This document shows positions 37,290-47,131 of a stretch of DNA of 64,000 nt, piece by piece (the stretch's first letter is position 1; each line of letters starts with the position of its first letter). The translations under genes were made by a program, and so were the position numbers. The notes below the pieces were generated by a model. That model did no database searches. It worked only from the letters and a program-made list of their open reading frames with translations, and was not told the DNA's origin. Location: the NCBI RefSeq assembly GCF_014643375.1, contig NZ_BMJJ01000001.1, positions 372,001 through 436,000 of the forward strand. Direction: 5' to 3'. Source of the DNA: Aureimonas glaciei (GTDB lineage: Bacteria; Pseudomonadota; Alphaproteobacteria; Rhizobiales; Rhizobiaceae).

Positions 37290-38105
37290 CTAACGCGACA
37301 TCGTCAGTCGGGCTTCGGTGACGAGGGCGCCGAGGGCCCTCTCGATCAAGACGAGATCGCTCTCGCGCGACAGGCGGTGATCCCCGTCCTTCACCAGGGT
37401 CAGCGTCACGCCGTCGGCGGGCAGAAGGGTGACGAGATCGAGCGCGTGCGCATAGGGAACGTCCGGATCCTGCATGCCCTGGATGATGTGCACCGGGCAG
37501 CCGGTCTCGATCAGCCCCTCCATCACCAGATTGCTCTCGCCGTCCTCGATCAGCGCCCGGCTGTAGATCATCGGCGCGCCGTAGGCCGAGGGCTCGCTGC
37601 AAAAGCCCTTGGTTTCCAAGTCCTGGCGCTGGGCGGGCGAGAGGTTCGGCACCACCAGGCGGCGGGGGAAGTCGGGCGCCGGCGCCAGCAGCAGCAGGCC
37701 CGCGACGCGGTCGCTGCCCTTTCGGCGCAGTTTCGCGACGAGGCGAAGCGCAATCCAGGCACCCATCGAGGAGCCGACGAGGACGACCGGGCCGGTGAGC
37801 GTCGCATCGAGGACCGCCTCGGCCTCCTCGAGCCAGCGGCTGATCGTGCCCTCGACGAATTCGCCGCCGGACTCGCCGTGGCCGGAATAGTCGAAGCGGC
37901 AGAAGCCCCATCCTTCCCGCGCGGTGCACGCGGCCAGGCGCTCGGCCTTGGTGCCCCGCATGTCGGAGGCGTAGCCGCCGAGCCAGAGCACCGACGGTGC
38001 CGCACCGGCCGCGGCGCGATAGGCGATGGAGCGCTGCGCGGGGCCGGCGCCGATTTCCAGGAATTTCGGCGCCCCGGTGGGCGGTTCAGGCGGCGCGAGC
38101 GGCAA
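37290..38105 (-). CDS. Alpha/beta hydrolase
   Basis: A 271-residue serine hydrolase. The nucleophile elbow is VGSSMGAWIA (Ser113), the acid is probably in QGMQDPDVPY near 220 and the His in VKDGDHRLSR near 250. The early GGYASDMRGTKA and the DYSGHGES stretch match esterase/thioesterase-type hydrolases related to ABHD10. No signal peptide. Substrate unknown. The gene is divergent from infC; 297 bases separate its start from the infC start codon. Confidence 0.87.
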   Translation of the reverse strand: MPLAPPEPPTGAPKFLEIGAGPAQRSIAYRAAAGAAPSVLWLGGYASDMRGTKAERLAACTAREGWGFCRFDYSGHGESGGEFVEGTISRWLEEAEAVLDATLTGPVVLVGSSMGAWIALRLVAKLRRKGSDRVAGLLLLAPAPDFPRRLVVPNLSPAQRQDLETKGFCSEPSAYGAPMIYSRALIEDGESNLVMEGLIETGCPVHIIQGMQDPDVPYAHALDLVTLLPADGVTLTLVKDGDHRLSRESDLVLIERALGALVTEARLTMSR

Positions 38106-38402
38106 GGACAGGGGAGCTCCCTTCGCGGGGCGCAGCCATTTCTTGGCGCGACGTGGTGAAAACCCGGTTCGGACGTGCTATATCACAGGGGATACGGGCT
38201 CGGCGCGCCGAAAATCTTCGGTTTTCATGGCGCGGGTGCTGCGACCATCCGGCACAACGCGCCGGTCCGCCGTGGCGATCGGGTCCCCATCCATCCGGGC
38301 AGGCAGCTTCACGGCAGGTCGGTCCGGAAAGCCAAGCCGAGACATGCCAGCCCGAGAGGGCAGAAGCCAGACCATACCGTCAATAGCCAGGAGACAACGA
38401 CC
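38106..38402 (+). other. Long leader upstream of infC
   Basis: This 297-base divergent gap holds a TATATC -10-like hexamer at 38179-38184 without a clear -35, then about 215 bases of untranslated leader ahead of infC. A long leader is usual for infC, which controls its own translation. AGGAG at 38389-38393 is nine bases before the ATT start. I see no separate gene here. Confidence 0.4.
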
Positions 38403-38942
38403 ATTCGCAGACCATTTCGCGCGCCGCCCGCCCAGAAGGAGGGGCCGCGCTCCAACAAGGACATCCGGATTCCCTTTGTCCAGTTGATCGACACCGACGG
38501 ACAGAATCGCGGACCGACGCCGACGGCCGAAGCCCTCGCCATGGCCGAGGAAGCCGGACTCGACCTCGTCGAGATCGTGCCGACCGCCAACCCGCCCGTC
38601 TGCAAGATCCTCGATCTCGGCAAGCTGAAATACGAAGGCCAGAAAAAGGCCGCCGAGCAGCGCAAGCGCCAGAAGACCGTCGAGGTCAAAGAGATCAAGA
38701 TGCGGCCGAACATCGACGATCACGACTACGAGACCAAGATGAAGGCGGTCCGTCGCTTCTTCGAGGAAGGCGACAAGGTCAAGCTGACGCTGCGCTTCCG
38801 CGGCCGTGAAATGGCGCATCAGGACCTCGGAATGGTCTTGCTGAACCGCGTCCGCGAGGAGACCGCCGAGATCGCCAAGGTCGAGGCCGAGCCCAAGCTC
38901 GAAGGCCGTCAGATGATGATGGTTCTCGCCCCTCGGGCATGA
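38403..38942 (+). CDS. infC: Translation initiation factor IF-3 (ATT start)
   Basis: A 179-residue IF-3. The N-terminal domain ([20 protein letters not shown]) and C-terminal domain ([20 protein letters not shown]) are both complete. The start is ATT at 38403, with AGGAG nine bases upstream and the family N-terminus [13 protein letters not shown] directly after it; no ATG, GTG or TTG stands at the expected place. The AUU start is the known basis of IF-3 autoregulation: IF-3 rejects initiation on its own mRNA when abundant. It heads the infC-rpmI-rplT block. The longer ATG-started frame from 38175 lies in the leader and is rejected. Confidence 0.93.
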   Translation: MRRPFRAPPAQKEGPRSNKDIRIPFVQLIDTDGQNRGPTPTAEALAMAEEAGLDLVEIVPTANPPVCKILDLGKLKYEGQKKAAEQRKRQKTVEVKEIKMRPNIDDHDYETKMKAVRRFFEEGDKVKLTLRFRGREMAHQDLGMVLLNRVREETAEIAKVEAEPKLEGRQMMMVLAPRA

Positions 38943-39035
38943 ACCGCCGCGCTTGCGTCCATCGCCCCTGCCATCGATCGCCCCGACGACGGGCTCGCTG
39001 GCGGCGCGCGATGGGCGCAACGCTTCAAACCGGTC

Positions 39036-39065
39036 TTGCCTTGTCCGGCAAAAATCGGCTATAGC
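39036..39065 (+). promoter_or_regulatory. Putative promoter for rpmI-rplT
   Basis: TTGCCT (39036-39041), an 18-base spacer and TATAGC (39060-39065) lie in the 265-base gap between infC and rpmI. This would give the ribosomal-protein genes their own transcript with a leader of about 135 bases. Confidence 0.4.
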
Positions 39066-39207
39066 ACCGCCGTCTAGCGAGCGGGCCGGCAGGGCATGCC
39101 GTGTTCGCTCCCAACGCTATGCGCGTCAATCCGAAGCCTTTCGTATTGCAGGCGTCCAACCGCTCTTGGCGGTGGCCGCCGTCGCGCTTCCGATCAAGGA
39201 GAGCAAA

Positions 39208-39408
39208 ATGCCCAAGATGAAGACCAAGGCCAGCGCCAAGAAGCGGTTCCGGTTCACCGCCAACGGCCGCGTCAAGGCCGGTGCCGCCGGCAAGCGCCAC
39301 GGCATGATCAAACGCTCCAACGACTTTCTTCGCAATGCGCGCGGGACGATGATTCTGTCCAAGCCCGACGAGCGGATCGTCAAGATTTACATGCCGTACA
39401 ACCGCTGA
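39208..39408 (+). CDS. rpmI: 50S ribosomal protein L35
   Basis: A 66-residue L35. [20 protein letters not shown] and the middle [14 protein letters not shown] are diagnostic. Start ATG at 39208 with AAGGAG eight bases upstream. It precedes rplT by 36 bases, the universal L35-L20 order. Basic composition as expected for an rRNA-binding protein. Confidence 0.97.
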   Translation: MPKMKTKASAKKRFRFTANGRVKAGAAGKRHGMIKRSNDFLRNARGTMILSKPDERIVKIYMPYNR

Positions 39409-39444
39409 GCGGTCCGGCAGTTTTAAAAATCAAGGAGCAAGATC

Positions 39445-39870
39445 ATGGCACGCGTTAAAAGAGGCGTCACCTCGCACGCCAAGCACAAGAAGGTTCTCGA
39501 GCAGGCCAAGGGCTTCCGGGGCCGCCGCAAGAACACCATCCGCACGGCGCTCGCCGCCGTCGACCGCTCGAAGCAGTATGCGACGCGCGATCGCCGCGTG
39601 AAGAAGCGGAATTTCCGCGCTCTCTGGATCCAGCGCATCAATGCCGCGGTTCGCGAGCACGGCCTGACCTACGCCCGCTTCATCGACGGCCTGTCGAAGA
39701 CCGGCATCGAAGTCGACCGCAAGGTCATGTCCGACCTCGCCATCCACGAGCCCGAGGCTTTCGCCGCGCTGGTCGAGTCGGCCAAGGCCGCGCTGGACTA
39801 TCTGAAGGGCCAGAACCCCGGCTCCTACGAGCGCGCCGTTCGCGAGCCGGTCACGACCGTCGCCGCCTAA
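39445..39870 (+). CDS. rplT: 50S ribosomal protein L20
   Basis: A 141-residue L20, slightly longer than the E. coli protein because of an alphaproteobacterial tail ([20 protein letters not shown]). [20 protein letters not shown] and [19 protein letters not shown] are diagnostic. L20 binds 23S rRNA early in assembly. Ends the infC-rpmI-rplT block and is followed by a clear terminator. Confidence 0.97.
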   Translation: MARVKRGVTSHAKHKKVLEQAKGFRGRRKNTIRTALAAVDRSKQYATRDRRVKKRNFRALWIQRINAAVREHGLTYARFIDGLSKTGIEVDRKVMSDLAIHEPEAFAALVESAKAALDYLKGQNPGSYERAVREPVTTVAA

Positions 39871-39891
39871 GGCATCGCCTGACCGACCATC

Positions 39892-39931
39892 AAAGGCCCG
39901 CCTGGCATCCGCCGGCGGGCCTTTTGCTTTT
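39892..39931 (+). terminator. Rho-independent terminator after rplT
   Basis: An 11-bp perfect stem (39892-39902 with 39914-39924, loop 11) followed by TGCTTTT. Twenty-one bases after the rplT stop. The best intrinsic terminator in the window. Confidence 0.85.
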
Positions 39932-40086
39932 GGGCCGCGTGGGGGCTCCGCTCCGTTCGCCCTGGCCTTGCCGCCCGGGGCACTTGCCCCCGCGCTTTTC
40001 ATCGGCGCCACCCCGCGCTAGAAGGCGGCCAGACGCGATAGCCGGGCGAACTCGCCGCGACCGCTTTGATTGCCATGGAGTGCGAT

Positions 40087-41169
40087 GTGACCGATCTGAC
40101 GGCGCTTGAGACGAGACTGACGCAGGCGATCGAGGCCGCCGGCGACGAGGCCGCGCTCGAGGCCGTGCGCCTCGACGCGCTCGGCAAGAAAGGCGAGATC
40201 TCCGAGCTCCTGAAGGGCCTGGGCAAGATGAGCCCGGACGAGCGCCGCGAGGAGGGCCCGAAACTGAACGGGTTGCGCGACCGCGTCCAGGCCGCGCTCG
40301 CCGAGCGCCGCGAGGCGCTGGCGGACATCGCCATCTCGGCCCGGCTGAAGGCCGAGACGGTCGACGTCTCGCTGCCGGTGCGCTCCTCGCCCGCCTCGCG
40401 CGGCCGCATCCACCCGATCAGCCAGGTGATCGACGAGATCACCGCAATCTTCGCCGACATGGGATTCGCCATCGCCGAGGGTCCGGATATCGAGACCGAC
40501 CACTACAATTTTACAGCGCTGAATTTTCCGGAAGGCCACCCGGCGCGCGAGATGCACGACACCTTCTTCCTCGAGGCGGACGAGAAGGGCGAGCGAAAAC
40601 TCCTGCGCACCCACACCTCGCCGGTGCAGATCCACACCATGGAGAAGCAGAAGCCGCCGATCCGCATCGTCATCCCCGGCAAGACCTATCGCCAGGATTC
40701 CGACGCGACGCACACGCCGATGTTCCACCAGGTCGAGGGCCTCGTCATCGACAAGACGGCGAATGTCGCCAACATGAAGTGGGTGCTGACCGAGTTCTGC
40801 AAGACCTTCTTCGAGGTCGAGAGCCTCAACATGCGCTTCCGCCCGTCCTTCTTCCCCTTCACCGAGCCGAGCATGGAGGTCGACATCCAGTGCGACCGCT
40901 CCGGCTCGGAAATCCGCTTCGGCGAGGGCACGGACTGGCTGGAAATCCTCGGCTGCGGCATGGTGCACCCGAACGTCTTGCGCGGCGTCGGCCTCGACCC
41001 CGCGGAATACCAGGGCTTTGCCTGGGGCATGGGCATCGACCGCATCGCCATGCTGAAATACGGCATGCCGGACCTGCGCGACTTCTTCGAGGCGGACGTG
41101 CGCTGGATCGAACACTACGGATTCCGGCCGCTCGACGTGCCGACGCTGTTCGGCGGCCTGTCGAACTGA
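40087..41169 (+). CDS. pheS: Phenylalanyl-tRNA synthetase alpha subunit
   Basis: A 360-residue class II catalytic subunit that charges tRNA-Phe as an alpha2-beta2 enzyme. Motif 2 region FRQ-like block ([20 protein letters not shown]), motif 3 ([13 protein letters not shown]) and the N-terminal coiled coil are all present. The GTG at 40087 fits the family N-terminus ([11 protein letters not shown]) and has GGAG six bases before it; ATG at 40075 and TTG at 40066 are alternatives adding 4-7 residues. The usual pheS-pheT pair is interrupted here by about 1.1 kb of accessory sequence. Confidence 0.95.
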   Translation: MTDLTALETRLTQAIEAAGDEAALEAVRLDALGKKGEISELLKGLGKMSPDERREEGPKLNGLRDRVQAALAERREALADIAISARLKAETVDVSLPVRSSPASRGRIHPISQVIDEITAIFADMGFAIAEGPDIETDHYNFTALNFPEGHPAREMHDTFFLEADEKGERKLLRTHTSPVQIHTMEKQKPPIRIVIPGKTYRQDSDATHTPMFHQVEGLVIDKTANVANMKWVLTEFCKTFFEVESLNMRFRPSFFPFTEPSMEVDIQCDRSGSEIRFGEGTDWLEILGCGMVHPNVLRGVGLDPAEYQGFAWGMGIDRIAMLKYGMPDLRDFFEADVRWIEHYGFRPLDVPTLFGGLSN

Positions 41170-41170
41170 C

Positions 41171-41404
41171 ATGCCGACGGTCCTGCGGCGGAGGGGATAC
41201 CGTTTCTTCTTCTACTCTGCAGATGGGTGAGAGCCGCCCCATATTCATGTCGTCAAGGACGGCCGCGAAGCGAAGGTCTGGCTGGGCGACATCGGCCTGG
41301 CGGCCAATGCCGGGTACTCCATGCGGGATCTGAGCGAGATCCTGCGGATGGTCCGGGACAAGCAGGATGTGTTTCTGGAGGCGTGGCATGATCATTTCGG
41401 ATGA
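41171..41404 (+). pseudogene. DUF4160 gene with in-frame TGA (probable pseudogene)
   Basis: Read in one frame from ATG 41171, the product is a full-length 77-residue DUF4160 protein: start MPTVLRRRGYRFFFYSADG, then a TGA at 41228-41230, then EPPHIHVVKDGREAKVWLGD and an end DVFLEAWHDHFG. The family normally has an Asn at the place of the TGA. The rest of the frame is intact, so the lesion looks recent. No in-frame start lies soon after the stop. DUF4160 is the usual toxin-like partner of DUF2442, whose gene follows with an overlap of 17 bases. It begins one base after the pheS stop. Confidence 0.8.
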
Positions 41405-41684
41405 CGAGATCGAAGCAAGCCGGCCTGTCGCTGCAAGCTGCCAAAACGGCTTCCTGCACGTCCGACTGCAGGACGGGCGCGAAATCGGCGCGCCTCTCTG
41501 GTGGTATCAGCGCCTCGCTACGGCCGATGCCGACAGGCTCGTCCCGATCGAACTCTCGCCCCTGGGGCTTCACTGGCCAGCGCTGGATGAGGACATCTCC
41601 GTCGCCAGCATCCTCAAGGGTCAGAAGGCGCCAGGCGCCGTGCCTCCAGCAGAGACCAAAGCAACGCATTCGGGAAGATCGTGA
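41388..41684 (+). CDS. DUF2442 domain-containing protein (antitoxin-like)
   Basis: A 98-residue DUF2442 protein. The diagnostic blocks are FLHVRLQDGREIGAPLWWYQR (early strand pair), PIELSPLGLHWPALDEDISV and an early acidic ISDDEIEASRP lead. DUF2442 proteins commonly follow DUF4160 genes in two-gene cassettes thought to be toxin-antitoxin-like, with DNA or partner binding by DUF2442; this is not well established. Start ATG at 41388 inside the 3' end of the broken DUF4160 gene. The tail after ILKG is variable. Overlaps the next gene's start (TGATG). Confidence 0.82.
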   Translation: MIISDDEIEASRPVAASCQNGFLHVRLQDGREIGAPLWWYQRLATADADRLVPIELSPLGLHWPALDEDISVASILKGQKAPGAVPPAETKATHSGRS

Positions 41685-42160
41685 TGACCGCAAAGCTGTT
41701 CTTCCTCGAAGCCATCGCCGTCGTCAGCGGAGCGATTATCGGCGCGCTGGTCTTCCTCGTGGCGCATTGGCTGCTGGTCAATGGCGCGGTGTCGACGGGC
41801 GGGCTGTCCGGCGTCATCGTCGCGCTGGTGACGGTGATCATCTTCGCGGTCTACTACCACTATCTCAGCCAGACGCCGGCGGCGCTCGCCTCCTTCTTCA
41901 CCGGCGTCCTGCTGCCGGCGATCGCCGCCGGCATCGTCATCGGCGGCGAGGCGACGACCGCCGGCGCGCTCATCGCCTATGGCGTATTCTCGCTGGCCTC
42001 TCTCCTCGTCTACCGCTTCGTCTTCGCCTCGATCTCCGGGCGCGACATCGGCCCGGACCTCGTTCGGCGTCAGCAGGACGCCGCGTCGCCCGCGTCGCCC
42101 GTGTCGCCTATGCCGCCCGTGCCGCCGGCACCGCCGCGCCGTCCCGGCGAGCCGCTGTAG
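41684..42160 (+). CDS. Four-helix membrane protein of unknown function
   Basis: A 158-residue hydrophobic protein with four transmembrane helices (about residues 5-30, 40-60, 68-90 and 95-115) and a cytoplasmic tail with PASPVSPMPPVPPAPPRRPG repeats. Start ATG at 41684 overlaps the DUF2442 stop; a GTG at 41681 is equivalent. No family recognised. Its place between the TA-like pair and pheT suggests it belongs to the same inserted segment or is a passenger of the operon. Confidence 0.75.
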   Translation: MTAKLFFLEAIAVVSGAIIGALVFLVAHWLLVNGAVSTGGLSGVIVALVTVIIFAVYYHYLSQTPAALASFFTGVLLPAIAAGIVIGGEATTAGALIAYGVFSLASLLVYRFVFASISGRDIGPDLVRRQQDAASPASPVSPMPPVPPAPPRRPGEPL

Positions 42161-42283
42161 ATACCGGGCCGATGCGCCGGCGACGCCGCCGGTCTTTCCT
42201 TCCGGCGCCGTCGCCGCTAGGACCCTTTCCCATCCCGTTCCCGCGAGACGGCCTTCCGGCCGCCGAGACCCAAGGTCGTTGCC

Positions 42284-44710
42284 ATGAAGTTCACCCTGTC
42301 CTGGCTGAAGGATCACCTCGAGACCGAGGCCCCCCTCGCCGAGATCGCCGACCGGCTGACCGCGCTCGGCCTCGAGGTCGACGGCATCGACGACAAGGCG
42401 GCCATGCGGCCCTTCACGATCGCCCGCGTCGTCAGCGCCGAGCGCCATCCCGATGCCGACAAGCTGCAGGTGCTGATGGTCGATGCGGGCCCTGGCGTGA
42501 ACAACGGCAAGCCGCTGCAGGTCGTCTGCGGCGCGCCGAACGCCCGCGCCGGCCTCGTCGGCGTGCTCGGCCTGCCCGGCACCTACGTCCCCGGCCTCGA
42601 CGTGACGCTCGGCGTCGGCAAGATCCGCGGCGTCGAATCCAACGGCATGATGTGTTCCGAGCGTGAGCTGGAACTGTCCGACGAGCACAACGGCATCATC
42701 GACCTGCCCGCCGACGCGCCGGTTGGCACGGCCTTCGCTGACTACGCCAACCTCGCCGACCCCGTGATCGAGATCGGCCTGACGCCGAACCGGCCGGACG
42801 CGACCGGCGTCCACGGCATCGCCCGCGATCTGGCCGCCGCCGGCCTCGGCACGCTGAAGGCGCCGGAGATCCGCGCCATCGGCGCTGCCGGCGCCTGCCC
42901 TGTCGGCGTCAAACTCGACTTTGCCGAGGGTGAAAGCCTCTGCCGCGGCTTTGCTCTGCGCAAGGTGACGGGCGTCGTGAACGGCAAGTCGCCGGAGTGG
43001 ATGCAGAAGCGGCTCATCGCCATCGGCCTTCGCCCGATCAGCGCCCTCGTCGACATCACCAACTATCTCACCTTCGACTGCGGCCGTCCCTTGCACGTCT
43101 TCGACGCGCAGAAGGTGACGGGCGACCTCGTGGTGCGCTCGGCCCGCGCCGGCGAGGAGATTCTCGCGCTCGACGGCAAGACCTATGCGCTGCAGCCGGG
43201 CATGGCCGTCATATCAGACGACAAGGGCGTCGAATCGATTGCCGGCATCATGGGCGGCGAGGCTTCCGGCTGCGACGCTTCGACCACCGAAGTGCTGATC
43301 GAATCGGCGCTGTGGGAGCCCCTGAACATCGCCCGCACCGGCCGCGCGCTCGGCATCATCACCGATGCGCGCTACCGCTTCGAGCGCGGCGTCGATCCGG
43401 ACTTCATGGTGCCCGGCCTCGACCTGGCGACGCAGCTGGTTCTCGAGATCTGCGGCGGCACGGCCTCGGAAGCGACGGTCATCGCGGCGCCCGCGCGCGA
43501 AACGGCGACGATCCGCCTCGCCTTCACCGAAGTCGAGCGACTGACGGGCCTTGCCGCCGCCGCCGACGAGCAGGTGGATCTCCTGCGCCGCCTCGGCTTT
43601 GCCGTCACCGCCGATGCGGAAGGTGCCGACGTCGTCGCGCCGAGCTGGCGGCCGGATATCGAGGGCAGCGCCGATCTCGTCGAGGAGGTGATGCGCCTCA
43701 AGGGCGTCGACCTGATCGAGCCGCAGCCGCTGCCGCGCCTCGGCGCGGTGTCGAAGCGCATCCTCACCACGGCGCAGATCCGCGACAAGGCTTCGCGCCG
43801 GGCACTGGCCGCTCGTGGCATGGTCGAGACGGTCACCTATTCCTTCATCGCCGAATCGCAGGCGAAAGCTTTTGGCGGCGGGTCGGCGGCGCTGAAGCTT
43901 GCCAACCCGATCTCGGCCGACCTTTCCGACATGCGTCCCTCGCTGCTGCCGAGCCTGATCGCGGCGGCGACCCGCAATGCCGCGCGCGGCAACCCCGACG
44001 TCGCGCTGTTCGAGGTGAGCCACGTCTACGCCTCGCCCGAGCCGGAAGGCCAGCGCCGCGTCGCCGCCGGCATCCGCCGCGGCACCGCCGGCCTGGCCGG
44101 ATCGGGCCGGGCCTGGAACGGCCATGCCGATCCGGTCGGCGTCTTCGACGCCAAGGCCGATGCGCTGGCCGCGCTCGAGGCCGCCGGCGCGCCGGTGGCG
44201 AACCTGCAGATCGAGCAGGGGGCAAGCGCCTGGTACCATCCCGGCCGTTCGGGGCGCATCAAGCTCGGGCCGAAGGTCGTGCTGGCCGAGTTCGGCGAGT
44301 TCCACCCGCGCGCCCTGAAGACGCTGGACGCCGCCGGCGCCTTTGCCGGCTTCGAGGTGTTCCTCGGCGAGATCCCGGAGCCGAAGAAGAAGGCGACGCG
44401 GACCAAGCCGGTTCTGTCCCTCTCCGCCTTCCAGCCGGTGCGCCGCGACTTCGCCTTCGTCGTCGATGCCGGCACGGAGGCGCAGAAGATCGTGCGCGCC
44501 GCCGAAGGCGCCGACCGCAAGCTGGTTTCCGAGGTCCGCGTCTTCGATCTCTTCACCGGCCCGTCGCTCGGCGAGGGCAAACTGTCGGTGGCGATCGAGG
44601 TGACGCTGCGGCCGAGCGAGCGCACGCTGACCGAGGAGGAGCTCGAGGCGGTCTCGGCGAGAATCGTCGCCCAGGTCGGCAAGGCGACGGGCGGCGTGCT
44701 GCGCGGCTGA
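42284..44710 (+). CDS. pheT: Phenylalanyl-tRNA synthetase beta subunit
   Basis: An 808-residue beta subunit. Domains in order: EMAP-like tRNA-binding domain (about 40-150, with [17 protein letters not shown]), B3/B4 editing domain (about 205-400), B5 DNA-binding-like domain (about 405-475), a catalytic-like core, and the C-terminal FDX-ACB anticodon-binding domain (about 710-808, [15 protein letters not shown]). Editing removes Tyr-tRNA-Phe. Start ATG at 42284 ([18 protein letters not shown]) is standard. 1.1 kb separates it from pheS; normally they are adjacent. Confidence 0.97.
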   Translation: MKFTLSWLKDHLETEAPLAEIADRLTALGLEVDGIDDKAAMRPFTIARVVSAERHPDADKLQVLMVDAGPGVNNGKPLQVVCGAPNARAGLVGVLGLPGTYVPGLDVTLGVGKIRGVESNGMMCSERELELSDEHNGIIDLPADAPVGTAFADYANLADPVIEIGLTPNRPDATGVHGIARDLAAAGLGTLKAPEIRAIGAAGACPVGVKLDFAEGESLCRGFALRKVTGVVNGKSPEWMQKRLIAIGLRPISALVDITNYLTFDCGRPLHVFDAQKVTGDLVVRSARAGEEILALDGKTYALQPGMAVISDDKGVESIAGIMGGEASGCDASTTEVLIESALWEPLNIARTGRALGIITDARYRFERGVDPDFMVPGLDLATQLVLEICGGTASEATVIAAPARETATIRLAFTEVERLTGLAAAADEQVDLLRRLGFAVTADAEGADVVAPSWRPDIEGSADLVEEVMRLKGVDLIEPQPLPRLGAVSKRILTTAQIRDKASRRALAARGMVETVTYSFIAESQAKAFGGGSAALKLANPISADLSDMRPSLLPSLIAAATRNAARGNPDVALFEVSHVYASPEPEGQRRVAAGIRRGTAGLAGSGRAWNGHADPVGVFDAKADALAALEAAGAPVANLQIEQGASAWYHPGRSGRIKLGPKVVLAEFGEFHPRALKTLDAAGAFAGFEVFLGEIPEPKKKATRTKPVLSLSAFQPVRRDFAFVVDAGTEAQKIVRAAEGADRKLVSEVRVFDLFTGPSLGEGKLSVAIEVTLRPSERTLTEEELEAVSARIVAQVGKATGGVLRG

Positions 44711-44840
44711 ACGGAGCCGGACGCCCCTTGGCCGCCGCGCCAGCCTGGCGCAGGGCTGATGCCCTTTGCTGGGCGGTCACGAAACCGCCGCATCGGCTGT
44801 GGCAGGGTTCGGCCGAGGGTTCGCACGGGGTTTGAGTTCG

Positions 44841-45830
44841 ATGAAGCTTGCATATGTCGCGGCGGTGTTGCTGGGCACGGGCCTTGCCTGCCTGCCGGCC
44901 GCCGCGCAGAGCGTTCCGGCGAAGCAGCTGTTCGGGGCCATGGAGCGGCCGGCGGCGCTGCCGAGCGAGAGCCTCGGCTCCTATGCCAAGGGCTGCATCG
45001 CCGGCGCCGTCGCTTTGCCGGCGGACGGCCCGACCTGGCAGGCCATGCGCCTGTCGCGCAACCGCCGCTGGGGCCATCCGAGCCTCGTGGCCTTTTTGCA
45101 GGATTTTTCGCAGCGCGCGTCCGCGGCCACCGGCTGGCCGGGGCTCCTCGTCGGCGATCTCAGCCAGCCGCGCGGCGGCCCGATGGCCTCGGGCCATGCC
45201 TCGCACCAGATCGGGCTCGACGTCGACATCTGGGCCCAGCCGATGCCGGCCCGCCGCCTGTCGCCGGAAGAGCGCGAGGACTTTCCCTTCCGCTCGGTCC
45301 TCAAGCGGGGCAGCCTGCATGTGGATGAAGGCCGCTGGGACGACCGTTACGGCGAAGTGATCAAGCTCGCCGCCGAAAGCCGCAAGGTGCAGCGGATCTT
45401 CGTGCATCCCGGCTTGAAGGAAAAGCTCTGCCGGATCGCCGGCCGCGACCGCGCCTGGCTTTCGAAGGTCCGGCCGATGTACGGGCACGACGAGCATTTT
45501 CACATCCGCCTGTTCTGCCAGCCCGGCTCCACCGGCTGCACGCCGCAGGCGCCGGTGGCCGAGAAAGACGGCTGCGACGAACTCGACTACTGGTTCAACG
45601 TCGCGCTGAAGCCCGCCAAGCCCAGCGCCAAGCCGCCGAAGCCGCGGGCGCCGATGACCATGGCGGCGCTGCCGCGCGCCTGCCAGACGGTGCTGGCGGC
45701 CATGGACGGCGGATCGCGCCAGGTTGCGCCGACAGCGCCGACGCTCGCGGCCATGGCGCCGGTCGGTGCTGCATCCTTTCCGGACCTGCCGACGTCCGTG
45801 CCGATTCCGGCCCCGCGCCCGCTGCCTTGA
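44841..45830 (+). CDS. mepA: Penicillin-insensitive murein endopeptidase
   Basis: A 329-residue periplasmic LAS-type metallopeptidase that cuts the D-Ala-meso-DAP cross-links of peptidoglycan. A signal peptide (YVAAVLLGTGLACLPAAA, cleavage near 22) is followed by the zinc motifs GHASHQIGLDVDIW (HxxxxxxD) and GHDEHFHIRLFC (HxH). Conserved cysteines give the usual disulfides. Residues about 235-329 form a proline/alanine-rich tail absent from shorter homologues. Start ATG at 44841; a longer frame from 44766 is rejected since it precedes the signal peptide. Confidence 0.92.
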   Translation: MKLAYVAAVLLGTGLACLPAAAQSVPAKQLFGAMERPAALPSESLGSYAKGCIAGAVALPADGPTWQAMRLSRNRRWGHPSLVAFLQDFSQRASAATGWPGLLVGDLSQPRGGPMASGHASHQIGLDVDIWAQPMPARRLSPEEREDFPFRSVLKRGSLHVDEGRWDDRYGEVIKLAAESRKVQRIFVHPGLKEKLCRIAGRDRAWLSKVRPMYGHDEHFHIRLFCQPGSTGCTPQAPVAEKDGCDELDYWFNVALKPAKPSAKPPKPRAPMTMAALPRACQTVLAAMDGGSRQVAPTAPTLAAMAPVGAASFPDLPTSVPIPAPRPLP

Positions 45831-45927
45831 TCCCCGGGCTGGCGCCCGAGGACCGTCCGGCCTTTGCTTTCGACGCCATAATGCGGTAACCGGCAGCCGA
45901 CTATAAATCGATTGAAACAGGTGGTGC

Positions 45928-46959
45928 ATGTCCCTGACCCTCGACAGCGGCCAAGCGTTGAAGTTTCCGATCCTGGTCGGGGATATCGGCGGGACGAATG
46001 CGCGGTTCGCGATCCTCATCGATGCCTTTGCCGATCCCAAGACCTTTCCGGTCGCCCAGACCGCCGACTACGCCACGCTCGACGACGCGATCCAGGCCTG
46101 CGTGCTCGACAAGACTTCGCTGCAGCCGAAATCGGCGGTGCTGGCCGTGGCCGGCCCGATCGACGGCAACGAGATCGACCTGACCAACTGCCCCTGGGTG
46201 GTGCGGCCGCGCGCCATGCTAGAGACGCTCGGTCTCGACGAGATCATCGTCCTCAACGATTTCGAGGCGCAGGCGCTGGCCGTATCGTCCCTGCCGGAGA
46301 CGTCGCGCCGCAAGATCGGCGGCGGCACCCCGCATGAGGGCGCCAGCCGTGTTGTCGTCGGACCGGGCACGGGCCTGGGCGTCGCCGGTCTCGTCCGGGC
46401 GCGCAAGATGTGGATCCCTGTCGCCGGCGAAGGCGGCCATATCGACCTCGGGCCCCGAACGGAACGCGACCGGGCGATCTGGCCACACCTGAAGACCATC
46501 GAGGGCCGCGTCTCGGCCGAGCAGGTCCTGTGCGGCCGCGGCCTCGTCAATCTCTACGAGGCGATCTGCCGGGCCGACGGCATCGAGCCGGTGCGCGTCG
46601 ATCCCGCCGAGATCACCGAGGCGGCGATGACGCCCGGCGACCCGCAATCGGCCGAGGCCGTCCAGCTGTTCTCGACCTATCTCGGCCGCGTCGCCGGCGA
46701 TCTGGCGCTGATCTTCATGGCGCGCGGCGGCGTCTACATCGCCGGCGGCATCTTCCAGCGCCTCCTGCCGATGGTGAAGCCCGAGGCCCTCCGGCAGGCG
46801 TTCGAGGACAAGGCGCCGCACGCCGCCCTGCTGCAGGGCATCCCGCTCTACGTCATCACCGAGCCGCTGGCGGCGCTGACGGGCCTGGCCACCTTCGCCC
46901 GCTCCCCGCGCTTCTTCGGCATCGAGACGACGGGCCGGCGCTGGACCGTTTCGGCCTGA
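45928..46959 (+). CDS. glk: Glucokinase
   Basis: A 343-residue bacterial glucokinase (proteobacterial Glk type) that phosphorylates glucose with ATP at the entry of the Entner-Doudoroff route. [15 protein letters not shown] is the phosphate-1 motif, LNDFEAQA holds the catalytic Asp, [14 protein letters not shown] the hinge, and [12 protein letters not shown] the second phosphate loop. Start ATG at 45928. A hairpin follows the gene. Confidence 0.95.
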   Translation: MSLTLDSGQALKFPILVGDIGGTNARFAILIDAFADPKTFPVAQTADYATLDDAIQACVLDKTSLQPKSAVLAVAGPIDGNEIDLTNCPWVVRPRAMLETLGLDEIIVLNDFEAQALAVSSLPETSRRKIGGGTPHEGASRVVVGPGTGLGVAGLVRARKMWIPVAGEGGHIDLGPRTERDRAIWPHLKTIEGRVSAEQVLCGRGLVNLYEAICRADGIEPVRVDPAEITEAAMTPGDPQSAEAVQLFSTYLGRVAGDLALIFMARGGVYIAGGIFQRLLPMVKPEALRQAFEDKAPHAALLQGIPLYVITEPLAALTGLATFARSPRFFGIETTGRRWTVSA

Positions 46960-46966
46960 CGTCAAA

Positions 46967-46996
46967 GCCGGCGCTTGCTGCGTCGTCAGCGCCGGC
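46967..46996 (+). terminator. Hairpin after glucokinase gene
   Basis: Perfect 9-bp arms at 46967-46975 and 46988-46996 with a 12-base loop, eight bases after the glk stop. No T-run. Confidence 0.45.
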
Positions 46997-47131
46997 GTGG
47001 CGACACGAGACACGGGGATCGGGCGATCCGCATCCATCGTCCGGCGCGCCGGCGCGGCCTCGTGCCATAGGCAGGGGCGGCTCGACGGTCTATAGACGCC
47101 CGAACGACAGTTCCGATCGGCGAAGCCCAGC

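Noticed and set aside
41171-41404. The TGA in the DUF4160 frame as a selenocysteine codon.
   Set aside because: The family has an Asn at this place and no redox role, and no SECIS-like hairpin was seen downstream. A nonsense change is the simpler reading.
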